DNA from: Mycolicibacterium sp. TUM20985
Lineage (GTDB): Bacteria > Actinomycetota > Actinomycetes > Mycobacteriales > Mycobacteriaceae
Assembly (NCBI RefSeq): GCF_030295745.1
Contig: NZ_AP027291.1
Coordinates: 5,642,001-5,706,000, forward strand
Length of the DNA: 64,000 nt
Reading direction: 5' to 3'
The translations under genes and the position numbers were made by a program. How positions within the stretch are numbered: the stretch's first letter is position 1; every line of letters begins with the position of its first letter. Positions 8,039 to 14,979 of the stretch are shown piece after piece. The notes beneath the pieces were generated by a model. It ran no database searches, had not been told where the DNA came from, and saw nothing but the letters and a program-made list of their open reading frames with translations.

Positions 8039-9075
8039 CGCGCCGCTCCCAGGTCGAGTTCGCGCACCGCGTCGGCGAACAGATCGCCCACGCTGGTGCC
8101 CGCTGCCGCGGCCATGACCGCGATGACGCTGCCCGGGGCGAACGAGCAGTACGGGCCCGCTTCGAGGAACCACGGCCTGCCGTCGGGATCGATCCGGAAG
8201 TCGAACAGACCGTAGTGCCTGCACCCCAGGGCCACGTGGCACCGGCGCGCCGCCTCCCAGACCGCCTCGGTGATCGGGTCGTCCTCCGGCACGATCCACG
8301 CCCAGCTGGGGTCCTTGGCCACCAGGTACAGGTCACCCCCGTCGGTCCGATTCAGCTTGTCGTCGCGTCCGCGAATCGGCTTGGTCACCGGGTCGACGGC
8401 ATACTCCTCGAGCGGCAGGCAGACCAGCTCGCCGCCTCGAACGACGATGCCGCACCGCACTTCCCGGCCCAGCTCGACGTATGTCTCGACGAGTACCGCG
8501 GACCCGTGATCGAGCGCGTGTTCCACCGCGGCGTCGTAGTCCGCCGCATCGCGTATCAGGGTCACCCCCATCGAATTGTCGGCATCGACCGGCTTGACGA
8601 CGACGGGTGGCGGGAGCTGCGATCGCTCACCGCGACGCACCACCTCACCCGCGGGCACCGCGACACCCGCCGCGGCCACGATCGCCCTGGCCTTGGCCTT
8701 GTCGGCCGCGATCGCCATCACGTCGGGCGGGTTTCCCACGTACGCGATCCCGAGGACGTCGAACAGCGCGCGATACGCCGTCATCCCGGGAAGGCAGAAC
8801 ATCTGCGGCACGACCACGTCGACGTTCAGGAGTTCCAGGTGCGCAACGGCTTCGGGCAGTGACATGGTCACCGCCGAGGCCAGAGACGTCGGCCGTAGGT
8901 CACCGGGAAAGCGCCAGGTGCCATCGGGGGACACGTAGGCCAGGTGCACGTCGTAGCGCTCGGAGTCCACGAGAGCGTCCAGGCACGCCCCGGCGTACAA
9001 CCGGGACAGGTCGGCGTGAAACTCGTCCACCGCGGACCCGACGAGATGCAGGACCGAGAGCGCCACGTCAGTCAC
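8017..9075 (-). CDS. mysD: D-Ala-D-Ala ligase-like ATP-grasp enzyme, MysD type
   Basis: 352-residue ATP-grasp ligase related to D-alanine-D-alanine ligase. In MAA pathways the MysD homologue condenses a second amino acid (often Ser or Thr) onto mycosporine-glycine. Seen here: N-terminal domain to about residue 110, ATP-binding lysine K161 in V-V-V-K-P-V-D, and the metal/ATP site F-D-F-R-I-D (291-296) followed by F-L-E-A-G-P (303-308). The E-x-N normally seen in true Ddl enzymes reads E-A-G here, which fits a changed acceptor or a weaker metal site. The start overlaps the ligase gene upstream by 8 bp. A housekeeping Ddl is unlikely because of this context. Confidence 0.8.
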   Translation of the reverse strand: MTDVALSVLHLVGSAVDEFHADLSRLYAGACLDALVDSERYDVHLAYVSPDGTWRFPGDLRPTSLASAVTMSLPEAVAHLELLNVDVVVPQMFCLPGMTAYRALFDVLGIAYVGNPPDVMAIAADKAKARAIVAAAGVAVPAGEVVRRGERSQLPPPVVVKPVDADNSMGVTLIRDAADYDAAVEHALDHGSAVLVETYVELGREVRCGIVVRGGELVCLPLEEYAVDPVTKPIRGRDDKLNRTDGGDLYLVAKDPSWAWIVPEDDPITEAVWEAARRCHVALGCRHYGLFDFRIDPDGRPWFLEAGPYCSFAPGSVIAVMAAAAGTSVGDLFADAVRELDLGAARCLTTTP

Positions 9076-10423
9076 CCCCCGGCTCGACGAGCTTGCCGAT
9101 GTTGAAGTCGATCCGCGTCCAGCCCCGACGGGCCCGCAGGTTGGCCCACAGCAGCGCCGGGATCTGCAGATGGTGAACCATCAGATAGGGCAATGGATCC
9201 CACCACGTGAAGATCGCGTCCTTACCGCGGAGGATCGTCCTGAGTCGACCCAGGCGGTCGGCCTGGGTCAGCAGACGCCACAGTTCGTGGTAGATCCAGT
9301 AGGTCGGACGGGACCCCGGGCGGGGGGTGATGACGGGGTGTCCGTCGTCGAGGTACGCCGAGGCCACCTGCGGGTGGTCGTAGAACATGGTGATCGCCGA
9401 GTGGGTGCGTGGGTTGCACTCGATGGCGTAGGCATGGCCGTCGGCCCCCTCGATGAAGTCGAAGGAGGCCTGACCGGTGAGGTCGAACGCGCCGACGAAT
9501 TCTTCCACCCACGAACGAATCTCCGGCTTGTCGACGTTCTCGTAGTTGATCTGGAACGCCGACGACTCACAACACGCGTAGACCTGCAGCCAACCGTGTC
9601 GGACCGTGCCGTGGGTGCAGTACTCCTTGCCCTCGATGAACTCCTGCAGGATCCACGGATCGTCCTCGGAGATCGACAGCGAGCGCGCGAAGGCGGCGTT
9701 GCGCTCCGGCGTGTCACGGGTCAACCGGGTGAGGTCCATCCGCCCCACCGGGTTGTACGCGATTCGCTTGAGGATGTAGCTCCGCCCTTCGGGGAAGTCG
9801 AATTCCTCGACCTGACGGGCGTCGGTGATTCTGCGGAAGTCGGGTACGCGCAAGCCCAAATCCGCGGCGGCCCGGGAGAACTCGGCCTTGTCGTCGAGCA
9901 TCGCAATGGCGTCCCCGCCGACGTGGATCACTTCGCAGACACCGTCGAGCAGGCGCCGTGCCGCCGCATCGTGAACGCTCGCGGCGGGGCTCGACACCGG
10001 CACGAAGAAGTCCACCCCTTCCTTCTCGACGACGTCGAGGAGCGCGTCGGCATAGTCGGGCGCGGTCGGCTCCGGCACGGAGTAGAACGCGTCGACCGCG
10101 CGGGAGAACCGGTGCCCCGTGAAGCGGTACTTGGGCGACTCGACGAGGATCACCCGATGGCCCGCCGAGTGGAACGACCGGGCCAGCTGCAGCGCCTTCG
10201 TCATCTTGCCACCGCTGATGAGGACGGTCCGTCGCGCGCCGATCGTCCGGTGGACCAGAGGATTTCGCCTCCGGACCGCCAGTGCGGCGGCCACCAGACC
10301 CAGGTCGACGGGCAACGTCAGGGCCAGCCCGGCGAGAGTGGCGACGGTGCGACCGGGGTTGAAGCCTCGGCGCTGGAGCAGGCTCGCGGTGGCCGGGGTG
10401 CCGGTTTCGAGCAGCGCTGTCAC
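9068..10423 (-). CDS. mysC: ATP-grasp ligase, MysC type (mycosporine-glycine synthase)
   Basis: 451-residue ATP-grasp protein like cyanobacterial MysC, which activates 4-deoxygadusol and joins glycine to give mycosporine-glycine. Features: a hydrophobic N-terminal segment (about 28-50) that may associate with the membrane, I-S-G-G-K-M-T-K-A at 69-77, an ATP-binding lysine near 219, the metal site E-C-N (335-337) in A-I-E-C-N-P-R-T-H-S, and an aromatic C-terminal region ending I-D-F-N-I-G-K-L-V-E-P. Start and stop overlap both neighbours (ATGA with the methyltransferase, 8 bp with mysD), showing tight translational coupling. Family assignment is firm; the amino acid substrate is inferred. Confidence 0.88.
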   Translation of the reverse strand: MTALLETGTPATASLLQRRGFNPGRTVATLAGLALTLPVDLGLVAAALAVRRRNPLVHRTIGARRTVLISGGKMTKALQLARSFHSAGHRVILVESPKYRFTGHRFSRAVDAFYSVPEPTAPDYADALLDVVEKEGVDFFVPVSSPAASVHDAAARRLLDGVCEVIHVGGDAIAMLDDKAEFSRAAADLGLRVPDFRRITDARQVEEFDFPEGRSYILKRIAYNPVGRMDLTRLTRDTPERNAAFARSLSISEDDPWILQEFIEGKEYCTHGTVRHGWLQVYACCESSAFQINYENVDKPEIRSWVEEFVGAFDLTGQASFDFIEGADGHAYAIECNPRTHSAITMFYDHPQVASAYLDDGHPVITPRPGSRPTYWIYHELWRLLTQADRLGRLRTILRGKDAIFTWWDPLPYLMVHHLQIPALLWANLRARRGWTRIDFNIGKLVEPGGD

Positions 10424-11259
10424 CGAGGCGTCCGCCGGATCAGCGTCAGCCCGTCGCGCAACGGGATCAGCACCTGCTCGACGCGTGGGTCGTAGGTGAG
10501 TGCCGCGTTGAAACCCGAGATCGCTGCACCGTTGCGCGAGATGTCCACGTCCGCATAGGTTTCGCCCTGCATCAGGGTGTTGTCGACGGCGATGACCGCC
10601 CGCGGTGCCAGCAGCGTGCTGCCGAGCAGGAACTCCACGTAGTCGAGATAGCCGGGCTTGTCGGCGTCGACGAAGACGAAGTCGAACTCTCGGCCCGCGG
10701 CCGCCAGCCGGCGCAGCGTATCGATGGCCGGTCCGACCTCGATCGCAATCTTGCGTCCCGCCGGTGACGTGTCGAAGCTCTCTTGGGCGAATGCTGCCAC
10801 CGCCGAGTCGATCTCACAGGCGACCAGCGTCCCGTCGTCGGGCAACGCCTCGGCCATCGCCAACGCGGAGTACCCGGTGAACATGCCGATCTCCAGCACC
10901 CGGGTGGCCCCGGCGAGATGCACCAGGAACTTCAACACCTGGCCCTCGACGTGGCCGGACAGCATCTCCTGCTCAAGCCGAACCTCGCCCGGCGCCGACT
11001 CCCAGTCCGTCTCCCGCGTGCGGTGCGCCAATTCGGCCAACGCCGGCGACTCCGGGGTCGTGCACTGATCGAGGTACGGGTCCAGCCCCGCCGCCAGATC
11101 ACGGGCTCGCCGGAACCGTTGTGCGAGAACCGGATCGACGCCGGGGACCGCATCGAGCTCGCGGCACAGGTCCGCGAGCTCGGCGGCCAGGATCGTCGAT
11201 GGCGTCACCGGTCGAGCCTGCGCGGCCCGGCCGGTCGACAGCACCGCGACGTCGGTCAC
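10420..11259 (-). CDS. mysB: SAM-dependent O-methyltransferase, MysB type
   Basis: 279-residue class I methyltransferase of the caffeoyl-CoA O-methyltransferase kind. The SAM motif V-L-E-I-G-M-F-T-G-Y-S is at 121-131, the acidic D-x-D-K at 198-201, and a second metal-type D-N at 226-227. In MAA biosynthesis this enzyme methylates desmethyl-4-deoxygadusol to 4-deoxygadusol, directly after the cyclase. The gene overlaps the cyclase gene by ATGA at 11256-11259 and mysC by ATGA at 10420-10423. On sequence alone it could be a general catechol methyltransferase; the operon decides the call. Confidence 0.85.
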   Translation of the reverse strand: MTDVAVLSTGRAAQARPVTPSTILAAELADLCRELDAVPGVDPVLAQRFRRARDLAAGLDPYLDQCTTPESPALAELAHRTRETDWESAPGEVRLEQEMLSGHVEGQVLKFLVHLAGATRVLEIGMFTGYSALAMAEALPDDGTLVACEIDSAVAAFAQESFDTSPAGRKIAIEVGPAIDTLRRLAAAGREFDFVFVDADKPGYLDYVEFLLGSTLLAPRAVIAVDNTLMQGETYADVDISRNGAAISGFNAALTYDPRVEQVLIPLRDGLTLIRRTPR

Positions 11260-12479
11260 GACTCGACGTCCTGCTCGGGCACCGTGAAGACGTCGACGCC
11301 GTCACCGCCGCGGGGATGGTCCAGGCAGATCTTCTTGTGCAACGTCAGGGTGTCGGTCAACTCGCCGGTGGTGACGTCATTCAGGAAGCGGCAGTGCCCG
11401 ATCGGATTGGGAATCGCCGCCCGCAGCAGACCGTCACGGGTCTTCAGGATCGACGACGTCGCGGAGTCGAGGAGCTCCGGGGTGAGGTACTCACTGTCCA
11501 GCGCAAGGCCCAGCGAACTCATCACGCCGTGTACCCGGTCCCGGTCGGCGACCGTGATGTGACCCCGCTTCTCGGCCAGCGTCGTCGACAGCGCCATGTC
11601 GATGTTGATGGCGTGCCCGTGGAAGAACGGTACGGACGGTGTGAGCTCCAATGTGGGGCTCCAGGTGTGGCCGAACGCGATCACGCGGTCCAGGTCGATC
11701 TCGTGCAGGTTGGGCGCTTCGAGTTCCAGCATCGTGGCAATGGCCTGATGCGTGACCCGCTCGCCGACGGCCCGCAACTCGGGTGTGCCGTCGAGGTGCC
11801 CGAACCGCGTCTGGAGCAACTGGGCGCCGTGCTCTTCGAGCAGTTCGAAGATGCCCGCGTTGCCGACCACGGCGATCTTGATGAGCTCCGCCATGCCGTT
11901 GCGCACCTGATCCTCGGGCAGGGTCTTGAGGAACGAGAAGTCCAGCAAAACCTTCTGTGACGCGTGGTAGGCCCCCAGCCGGTTCTTGTGCTTGCCGTAA
12001 TTGACGGCGACCTTGATCGACACACTGGCGTCGATCAGGCCGATCAGCGTGGTGGGGATCCGGATGTAGGGGGTGTTGCGCCGATAGCTGGCACAGGCGA
12101 ATCCGGCGACGTCGGTGGTCAGGCCTCCGCCGACCACGAGCACCGGTTCGGTCCGTACCAACCCGAAGGCGTCGAACTCACCGACGATCCGTTCGAAGGT
12201 ATCCAACGACTTGGCCGTCTCCCGGATCTGCACCGGAATGACGGTCAGCGCGATGTCGTGGTAGTCGAAGTACGCACGGATCTGCTCGCCGTAGATTTCG
12301 TAGACCGTGTCGTCGACGACCATCAGGGCGCGGCCGTACGGACGGTAACTGTCCGCGAGATCGGTGTTGTCGATGGCGAATACGCCTTCGACGTACACCA
12401 GGCTGTACTCGATCTTCTCGTAACCCGTGACGTGGAACGTTCTGTCGCTCACGGTCACTCGGGCCTGAAGGTTGCTCAT
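11256..12479 (-). CDS. mysA: Sugar phosphate cyclase, desmethyl-4-deoxygadusol synthase type
   Basis: 407-residue cyclase of the dehydroquinate-synthase superfamily acting on sedoheptulose 7-phosphate with NAD+ and a divalent metal. Visible: V-V-G-G-G-L-T-T-D-V at 115-124, the long R-I-P-T-T-L-I-G-L-I-D-A-S block (140-152), metal ligands likely E198, H271 (G-H-T-W-S-P) and H287 (F-H-G-H-A), and R-G-G-D-G-V-D-V near the C-terminus. Length and blocks match cyanobacterial DDG synthases; the close relative 2-epi-5-epi-valiolone synthase shares most of them, and I cannot separate the two by eye. Coupling to a mysB-type methyltransferase favours DDG synthase. GAGGAG lies about 8 bp before ATG 12479. 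Confidence 0.88.
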   Translation of the reverse strand: MSNLQARVTVSDRTFHVTGYEKIEYSLVYVEGVFAIDNTDLADSYRPYGRALMVVDDTVYEIYGEQIRAYFDYHDIALTVIPVQIRETAKSLDTFERIVGEFDAFGLVRTEPVLVVGGGLTTDVAGFACASYRRNTPYIRIPTTLIGLIDASVSIKVAVNYGKHKNRLGAYHASQKVLLDFSFLKTLPEDQVRNGMAELIKIAVVGNAGIFELLEEHGAQLLQTRFGHLDGTPELRAVGERVTHQAIATMLELEAPNLHEIDLDRVIAFGHTWSPTLELTPSVPFFHGHAINIDMALSTTLAEKRGHITVADRDRVHGVMSSLGLALDSEYLTPELLDSATSSILKTRDGLLRAAIPNPIGHCRFLNDVTTGELTDTLTLHKKICLDHPRGGDGVDVFTVPEQDVES

Positions 12480-12521
12480 CGTGGTGCTCCTCGGTAAGGG
12501 TGTCGTGGCTCGGGGCTGGCG

Positions 12522-13187
12522 TCAGGACGTGGCGATGCCGACGACGCGACCGGCGTCGAGCGAGTCGACGGTCTCCGCGGCCGTGGAGAAGTCGCCGCCC
12601 GCGGTGTTCGCGTTCGGGAAGGCGATGCAGGTGATGCCTGCGGCCTTCGCGGCCTTGACCCCGCCGACGTTGTCCTCGATCGCCACCACGCTCGTGGTGT
12701 CCTCGCCCAGTCGTTCGAGCGCGAACTCGTACGCGGCCGGGTCGGGCTTCGGGCTGGACACCGAGTCGCTGGCCACGATCAGGTCGAACATCTCGGCGCT
12801 GATGTGCGGGCGCAGGGCCGAGAGCAGGGCGTCGATGTTGCCCTGCGACGTGGTGGTGACGAAGCCGACCTTGTGCTGGCCGCGCTTGGCCTCCTCGACC
12901 GTCTCAACCACCCCCGGCCGTGGCGAGACGTCGGCCGTGCGCAGCAGGTCCTGGAAGAGCTGCGACTTCTTGGCGTGGACGGCCGCGGCGTCGACGTCCT
13001 GTCCACGGGAAGCGGCGTACTCCTCGATCCGGTTGGCGCCACCGCTGGAGGTCAGCATCGAGCGGTAGTCCTCACGGGACCACTGCCAGTCGAGGGCGAA
13101 GGCCTCGAAGGCGTCGTTGAAGGCTTGACGTTGCAGTTCAGAGGTGTCGGCGAGGGTGCTGATCGAGCCGAAGAGAATTGCTGACAT
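12522..13187 (-). CDS. HAD-superfamily protein lacking the catalytic DxD (pseudo-hydrolase)
   Basis: 221-residue HAD-IA protein of the beta-phosphoglucomutase/CbbY shape, first gene of the MAA operon (42 bp before the cyclase gene). Motif II (T-T-T-S, 111-114), motif III (K147 in S-P-K-P-D-P) and motif IV (E171-D172 in I-E-D-N-V-G-G) are all in place. Motif I, normally F-D-x-D-G-T-L, reads F-G-S-I-S-T-L, so both catalytic aspartates (expected at 7 and 9) are missing; the bases at 13145-13187 read cleanly. It therefore should not act by the usual aspartyl-phosphate route and may bind a sugar phosphate or regulate. AGAAGGAAA before ATG 13187 supports the start. Confidence 0.82.
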   Translation of the reverse strand: MSAILFGSISTLADTSELQRQAFNDAFEAFALDWQWSREDYRSMLTSSGGANRIEEYAASRGQDVDAAAVHAKKSQLFQDLLRTADVSPRPGVVETVEEAKRGQHKVGFVTTTSQGNIDALLSALRPHISAEMFDLIVASDSVSSPKPDPAAYEFALERLGEDTTSVVAIEDNVGGVKAAKAAGITCIAFPNANTAGGDFSTAAETVDSLDAGRVVGIATS

Positions 13188-13269
13188 GGGGTTTCCTTCT
13201 GCCGGTTCGGTGGGTCGACGCCGCGCCGGGACTTGACACCCGCGTCGAGAAAACTGATTCCCAGTACAC

Positions 13270-13290
13270 TATTGGTCTAAACGTCCAATA
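13270..13290. promoter_or_regulatory. Operator-like inverted repeat before the MAA operon
   Basis: TATTGG at 13270-13275 and CCAATA at 13285-13290 are exact reverse complements; the core reads TTGG-n-C-n5-G-n-CCAA, a typical TetR-dimer arrangement. It lies in the roughly 200-bp divergent region between the HAD gene and the TetR gene, so it is a good candidate for the site by which that TetR controls both directions. Confidence 0.5.
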
Positions 13291-13303
13291 ATGCAAGAGG
13301 CGA

Positions 13304-13313
13304 CCAGTACTGG
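13304..13313. promoter_or_regulatory. Perfect 10-bp palindrome CCAGTACTGG
   Basis: A perfect palindrome in the leader of the TetR gene. Its half-sequence CCAGTAC recurs at 13261-13267, just beside the TATTGG repeat. It may be a second or alternative regulator site in the divergent MAA promoter region; it is short enough to be chance. Confidence 0.3.
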
Positions 13314-13390
13314 CTCAGAAGTGCATAAGTTAACTTCGCGTCCAGGTCTGCGAACACCGCGAGCAGACGAGAAGAAGGAAGTGACGACCA

Positions 13391-13960
13391 ATGGCACCCG
13401 CCGACGCCAGCAGGGACACGGGCGAGGACGCCCGCGTGTCGCGCACGCGTGCCGACGTCGCGAGGGCCGCTCTCGAGGTGCTCACCACCGAGGGTTCCGA
13501 CGCCGTGACGCATGCGCGGGTCGCGGAGATCGCCGGCTACTCCAAGACCACCCTCTACACCCACTGGCCCTCGCGGATCGACCTGATCGCGATGGCGATC
13601 GAGAGCCTCGGCGAGATGCCCCACCATCAACTCACCGGCGACCTGCGTACGGACCTCATCGAAGAGCTCAAGGTGTTCCGCAAGGGCATCGTCGACATGC
13701 GACTTGATCGCGTGTTGTCCGGAATGGCCGAGTGGGCGTCGGTCGAGCAGATGGCGCGGATCAGGCACAAGGTCAACACCGACGGACAGCATCAAATGTG
13801 GGAGATGCTCGGTCAGCGCTTCTCCAGCCCGGCGTTGGATGCCGCGGTCTCGATGCTCACCGGTGTCGTCGCCTGCCCGGCGATCATGTTCGGCACCGTG
13901 CCCGACGACGCCGTCATCGAGGCGGCCGTCGACGTCGTGCTGGCCAGCCCGCCGCGCTGA
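13391..13960 (+). CDS. TetR-family regulator divergent from MAA operon
   Basis: 189-residue TetR-like repressor. The N-terminal helix-turn-helix is visible at about residues 17-62 (V-S-R-T-R-A-D-V-A-R-A-A followed by V-A-E-I-A-G-Y-S-K-T-T-L-Y-T-H-W-P), and the C-terminal domain is short, ending near a helix that would form the dimer and ligand pocket. It is transcribed away from the HAD-cyclase-ligase operon across a 203-bp region that holds two palindromes. It is the obvious candidate regulator of MAA production, possibly responding to a pathway product; no ligand can be inferred. Confidence 0.85.
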   Translation: MAPADASRDTGEDARVSRTRADVARAALEVLTTEGSDAVTHARVAEIAGYSKTTLYTHWPSRIDLIAMAIESLGEMPHHQLTGDLRTDLIEELKVFRKGIVDMRLDRVLSGMAEWASVEQMARIRHKVNTDGQHQMWEMLGQRFSSPALDAAVSMLTGVVACPAIMFGTVPDDAVIEAAVDVVLASPPR

Positions 13961-13964
13961 CGGC

Positions 13965-14087
13965 CTACTCCGTGGGCGGCTCTTCGGGCGGGGCCTTGCC
14001 CAGCCACTCCTTGAGGCGGGCCAGCTGGCTGACGACGAGGCCCACGCCCACCAGTAGTGCCACGGCGATGATGATGGTGGCGGTCAA
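13965..14087 (-). CDS. Small single-pass membrane peptide
   Basis: A 40-residue frame with a TTG start preceded by AGAGGGG about seven bases upstream. The translation is one hydrophobic helix (about residues 4-20, I-I-I-A-V-A-L-L-V-G-V-G-L-V-V) followed by a basic patch and a proline/glutamate-rich tail, so it should span the membrane once with the tail in the cytosol. It begins 47 bp after the TrkA-like gene in the same direction, next to an ion antiporter gene, and may be an accessory subunit. An alternative is that this is a chance frame; the well-placed ribosome site argues against it. Confidence 0.5.
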   Translation of the reverse strand: MTATIIIAVALLVGVGLVVSQLARLKEWLGKAPPEEPPTE

Positions 14088-14134
14088 CGGGCACCCCTCT
14101 CGGTCTCGTCCAGCCTAGGCATCGAGTGCGGCGA

Positions 14135-14863
14135 TCAGAAGCCCGGCACGTCATCCCCGGCTCGAATGGGTTCGATGCCGTGGATGGCCGCCCTGATGGA
14201 ACTCTCGACTGAGCTGTCGGAGACGAAGAGCATCTCGTCACCCGCCTCGAGCACCTCATCGGGCGTGGGCAGCAGGACGCGGCCGCTGCGGACCAGGGTG
14301 ACCATGGCGGCGTTCGGGGGCAGGCCGAGGTCCCCGACGCGTTGACCGACGAGCGGATTGTCTTCTGGCAGAGTTAGTTTCGCCAGATCCGCCTGCCCCT
14401 GACGGAGGCCCATCAGCCGCACCAGGTGGCCCACGTCGATGGCCCCCTCAACCCCGGCGACCATCGCCCCCGGGGTCGAGACCGCCACGTCGATCCCCCA
14501 CGCCTGGGTGAAGAGCCACTCGTTGCGGATCTCGTTGATCCTCGCGACGACTCGAGGCACGCCGAACTCCGACTTGGCCAGCAGGCCGACGACGAGGTTG
14601 GCCTTGTCGTCACCGGTCGCCGCGATCAGGACGTCACACGTCTCGGCGCCCGCCTCCTGCAACGTCGTCAACTCGCAGGCGTCGGCGAACAGCCAGTCCG
14701 CGTCCGGAACCGCGTCCGGTTCGAACTTGCGGCGTTCGCGTTCGATCAGCAGCACCTTGTGACCGTTGTCGAGGAGTTCCTGCGCGACGGATCTGCCGAC
14801 GTTGCCTGCGCCGGCGATCCCGATCCGCGTCCGTCGCTCCGCCACTCCGCCATCTTCGTCCAT
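14135..14863 (-). CDS. TrkA-like potassium channel/transport NAD-binding protein
   Basis: Predicted 242-residue cytosolic regulator with an N-terminal RCK/TrkA-N Rossmann domain (I-G-I-A-G-A-G-N-V-G-R-S-V at about 13-25) and a C-terminal TrkA-C domain from about residue 165. Such proteins bind NAD(H) or nucleotides and gate K+ uptake channels or antiporters. The frame extends to 14956, but the extension is proline/glycine-rich and runs toward the divergent antiporter, so ATG 14863 is preferred; GTG 14845 is also possible. No membrane pore gene is adjacent on this strand; the likely partner is the divergent NhaP-type antiporter. Confidence 0.8.
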   Translation of the reverse strand: MDEDGGVAERRTRIGIAGAGNVGRSVAQELLDNGHKVLLIERERRKFEPDAVPDADWLFADACELTTLQEAGAETCDVLIAATGDDKANLVVGLLAKSEFGVPRVVARINEIRNEWLFTQAWGIDVAVSTPGAMVAGVEGAIDVGHLVRLMGLRQGQADLAKLTLPEDNPLVGQRVGDLGLPPNAAMVTLVRSGRVLLPTPDEVLEAGDEMLFVSDSSVESSIRAAIHGIEPIRAGDDVPGF

Positions 14864-14979
14864 CCGGGGCGGCGGTGTCGCCGCGACCCCATCCGGTTGC
14901 CCTCCTGAAATACTGACCGGACACTCCGGTTGGCGCCCCTGGCCGTTGGCCGCCACGACGATGCCCGAAACGGAACACC

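Noticed and set aside
8017..12479. Validamycin/acarbose-type aminocyclitol cluster
   Set aside because: No aminotransferase, glycosyltransferase or cyclitol kinase accompanies the cyclase, whereas MysC- and MysD-type ligases do, so MAA is the better reading.
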